From contig JBAYFO010000018.1 of assembly GCA_041667115.1 (NCBI GenBank), positions 1 to 56,292 on the forward strand: DNA of 56,292 bases. The letters run 5' to 3'. Under the pieces are notes generated by a model. The model was not told the DNA's origin. It did not search any database and was given only the letters and a program-made list of their open reading frames with translations. A program made the position numbers and the translations under genes. Shown here piece after piece: positions 54,755 to 56,292 of this stretch. Every line of letters begins with the position of its first letter. Within the stretch, counting starts at the first letter, position 1. The stretch comes from UBA1563 sp041667115. GTDB taxonomy: Bacteria; Bacteroidota; Ignavibacteria; Ignavibacteriales; Ignavibacteriaceae.

Positions 54755-54793
54755 CCCGGTTTAATTTATTTATAAATTAGACCGGTTTTTTTT
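54755..54793 (+). terminator. orphan intrinsic terminator
   Basis: CCGGT-T-TAATTTA pairs with TAAATTA-G-ACCGG (13 bp with one T-G pair, TTTA loop) and is followed by eight T residues. There is no plus-strand gene upstream within this intergenic region, so it may end a small RNA transcribed from about 54660-54700. Confidence 0.75.
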
Positions 54794-54974
54794 CCACAGA
54801 ACTTTTGCGGGGTATGCTCTGGCTGAACCGGAACCAAATAGCGGTTAGTTTTCAGTTATTAGTCATAATTAATCTTCTAAATGTTTCTTCACCTCTTAAT
54901 GGCTGACAACCAACCTCTAAGTAACACAACTATCTCTCTAAAATCCCGGTTTAGCGGAATAAATTTCATGTAAA

Positions 54975-55373
54975 GTAATTTGAAACGGAAAAAAGAAATC
55001 TTCGCGCCCACTTAAAGAAACTTTAAATACGGTTCAAAAAACTTTTAACGCGTTTAAAGAAACTAAGAATGGAGTAGAAAAATCTTTTAACACGGTTGAA
55101 GAAATTAAAACTGCGTTCAAAAAATCTTTGAACGCGTGGAAAGAAACTTAAAACGCGTCCTAAAAAACTTAGAACGCGATAGAAGAATCTTGGAACGCAT
55201 TTTACAAAACTTAGAACGCGGGAAAAGAAACTTAAAACGCGTCTGAAGAAACTAAAAATGGGTTTGAAGAAACTTAGCATGGGTTTTGCAATTTAAAAGG
55301 TGTGATTTGGGAATTGAAAAACGCGAATTTCAAAATAAATAATGCGAAATAAGCTTAAAAACGCGGTATTAGC
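54975..55373. repeat. degenerate 21-bp tandem array (about 19 units)
   Basis: Nineteen successive 21-nt units in exact register from 54975 to 55373. The typical unit begins GAAACTTAAAACGCG and continues with six variable bases; the best copies are at 55143, 55164, 55206 and 55227. A-runs recur every 21 bp, i.e. every two helical turns. In the plus frame units read (E/K)-(T/S)-x-N-(A/G)-x-(E/K); the units from 54996 to 55142 are stop-free, the others contain TAA or TAG at the third codon. A minus frame is open over 85 codons (55280-55023). The last unit overlaps the hairpin before the 55411 gene. Confidence 0.88.
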
Positions 55374-55378
55374 CGCGT
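55361..55378 (+). promoter_or_regulatory. leader hairpin before the FnIII gene
   Basis: ACGCGG (55361-55366) and CCGCGT (55373-55378) form a perfect 6-bp stem with a TATTAG loop, 32 nt before the ATG and formed from the last 21-bp repeat unit. It lacks a T-run, so it is more likely a leader structure than a terminator. Confidence 0.5.
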
Positions 55379-55410
55379 AATTTATCAAATAACCTTATAG
55401 GAGAATAGTT

Positions 55411-56028
55411 ATGATCCAATACCTGTCCTCATGCGCCAACCGTCTAAAGTCGTTAAAAAACGGCATGACGAAAAACAGCCTTCTGTGGCAGAACCAATCG
55501 GAAACACCGGAGCTGGTTCAGCAGAAAATTGATGAGCTTACCGCTAAAGAAAGGGAGATTGAAGATCTGAAAGAACAGATTGCGGGAAAGCAAAGTGCTG
55601 CCCATGCCTTAAGCGACACCGCCGAAAGGTATGCCGATAGTTTGGAAGCGTTGGCTACCGGCTTAGAAAAAAACAATGCTGATAAACTGAATGAGTATGG
55701 AATAAAACTTCGCAAACCAATATCCCGCAAACCCGCACCGACAAAAGTATTGATCCCCATACTTGAAGATGATAGCGACGGAGTAGGGTTTGTGGTTTCA
55801 ACCGATAAAGTTGACCCGGACGCCGATATTTATGAATGGCAGAAAGGCTCAGCCCCGGACGCGGCGAACACAGCCACCGTGCCTGAAATGAAACTCTTTA
55901 AGACCACAACCAAAACATTCTTTGTTGATGACGATGTGCCGAAAGGAGTAAGAATCTTTTACCGGGTCCGTGCGGTAAACAGCGTTGGGCAAGGCGCCTG
56001 GAGCGTTGCGGTTAGTAGAGTGCAATAA
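55411..56028 (+). CDS. coiled-coil plus fibronectin type III protein
   Basis: A 205-residue protein without signal peptide or TM helix. Residues about 32-95 are a heptad-rich coiled coil (L-V-Q-Q-K-I-D-E-L, L-K-E-Q-I); about 105-205 resemble an FnIII domain with a final Y-R-V-R-A-V-N-S-V-G-Q-G-A-W-S. A good Shine-Dalgarno (AGGAG) lies 9 nt before the ATG. The coding region is visibly more GC-rich than the flanks, which may reflect different codon use or transfer. Similar small FnIII proteins are common in this group but I know of no function. Confidence 0.75.
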   Translation: MIQYLSSCANRLKSLKNGMTKNSLLWQNQSETPELVQQKIDELTAKEREIEDLKEQIAGKQSAAHALSDTAERYADSLEALATGLEKNNADKLNEYGIKLRKPISRKPAPTKVLIPILEDDSDGVGFVVSTDKVDPDADIYEWQKGSAPDAANTATVPEMKLFKTTTKTFFVDDDVPKGVRIFYRVRAVNSVGQGAWSVAVSRVQ

Positions 56029-56292
56029 TTAGGAATGAGGAATGATAACCTCGAAGGTTAAGGAAGAGACTGAGCCGCAACCTTCGAGGTTGCAAGAATA
56101 ATTAGGAATTAGATAGTTAGTAAAAATTCCGCAGCTGCGGACTGTGCAAAATGGCAAGAATATTAAAAATTTAAGAATAACGATTAATGATATTTGATTT
56201 TTGATGTAACAAAAATCTTCTAACCATGGCAAGCCTTGGCATGCTTCTAAAATCGTTAATCCTTGTTCTGAGATCAATTTTGGTTCTGGCTC
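56029..56292. other. gene-free right edge
   Basis: Only the repeat element at 56047-56091 and copies of the AATTAGGAATT spacer motif (56026-56045 and about 56098-56115) are visible. A short minus-strand frame here has no recognisable content. Confidence 0.4.
56047..56091 (+). terminator. AACCTCGAAGGTT inverted repeat after the FnIII gene
   Basis: AACCTCGAAGGTT (56047-56059) and AACCTTCGAGGTT (56079-56091) are perfect reverse complements with a 19-nt loop (AAGGAAGAGACTGAGCCGC). It lies 18 nt after the gene stop. The same design, with a related loop read on the other strand, is found at 25258-25302, so it belongs to a repeat family that may double as terminator. Confidence 0.6.

Noticed and set aside
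55023..55280. 85-codon minus-strand frame inside the 21-bp array reading as Phe/Arg/Leu/Ser heptads
   Set aside because: It is open only because the repeat unit lacks stops in that frame; there is no Shine-Dalgarno and the residues look like by-products of the DNA repeat. Treated as part of the array.
1..56292. tRNA, rRNA, prophage or insertion-sequence genes
   Set aside because: I looked for cloverleaf-like stretches, transposase or integrase motifs and long terminal inverted repeats and saw none that I could support by eye.

Overview
The window looks like a chromosomal piece of a low-to-moderate GC bacterium of the Ignavibacteria / Bacteroidota-Chlorobi group. The main evidence is four secreted proteins ending in a type IX secretion (T9SS, Por) type A sorting domain with the NYPNPFNP / GVYFYQL signature, plus the divergent membrane pyrophosphatase and the overall gene content. 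This assignment is inferred from family knowledge; no rRNA or tRNA gene is visible to confirm it.

Layout. 0.4-5.3 kb (minus): a four-gene signalling operon made of a PAS histidine kinase, a sigma-54 (NtrC-type) regulator, a STAS protein and a double-receiver PP2C phosphatase. 5.5-9.1 kb: two small outer-membrane-type proteins around a shared terminator, a cytoplasmic SNase-like nuclease and a hybrid histidine kinase. 9.6-16.8 kb (plus): a polysaccharide-degradation cluster (GH5-CBM6, large GH3, NagZ-like GH3, all with T9SS tails) that includes a cold-shock-like RNA-binding protein. 16.8-23.2 kb: an ATP-cone/uridine-kinase fusion, an MFS transporter with a YhcH protein, and a 944-residue T9SS protein.

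23.5-30.0 kb (minus): rpsF-ssb-rpsR-rplI, hppA and prs-rplY-pth. 30.0-30.9 kb is a 0.9 kb gene-free stretch with a degenerate 21-bp tandem array and a dyad-overlapped promoter for a membrane protein. 31.7-43.1 kb (minus): a run of 11 closely spaced genes, rng-tal-gcvT-comB-ftsK-lolA-flippase-OMP-uppP-cyclophilin-holA. 43.5-52.4 kb (minus): the classical rimP-nusA-infB-rbfA-truB-ribF-rpsO-pnp cluster for transcription, translation initiation and RNA turnover.

52.5-54.5 kb (minus): a small unrecognised operon encoding a 127-residue protein ending in Cys-Pro-Pro-Tyr-Cys-Ser, a multi-TM protein, a 69-residue TM/coiled-coil protein and a response regulator, with no kinase. Upstream, 54.5-55.4 kb is a second 0.9 kb gene-free stretch. 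It holds a 22-bp tandem array of hairpins, an orphan intrinsic terminator and about 19 in-register copies of a degenerate 21-bp repeat, and it ends at the leader of a coiled-coil/FnIII protein gene.

The best candidates for undescribed biology are these two intergenic 21-bp arrays, the 22-bp hairpin array with the adjacent response-regulator operon, and a terminator-like hairpin only 11 nt before the rimP start. Everything was read by eye from the sequence. Family names are recognition of motifs, not database results.
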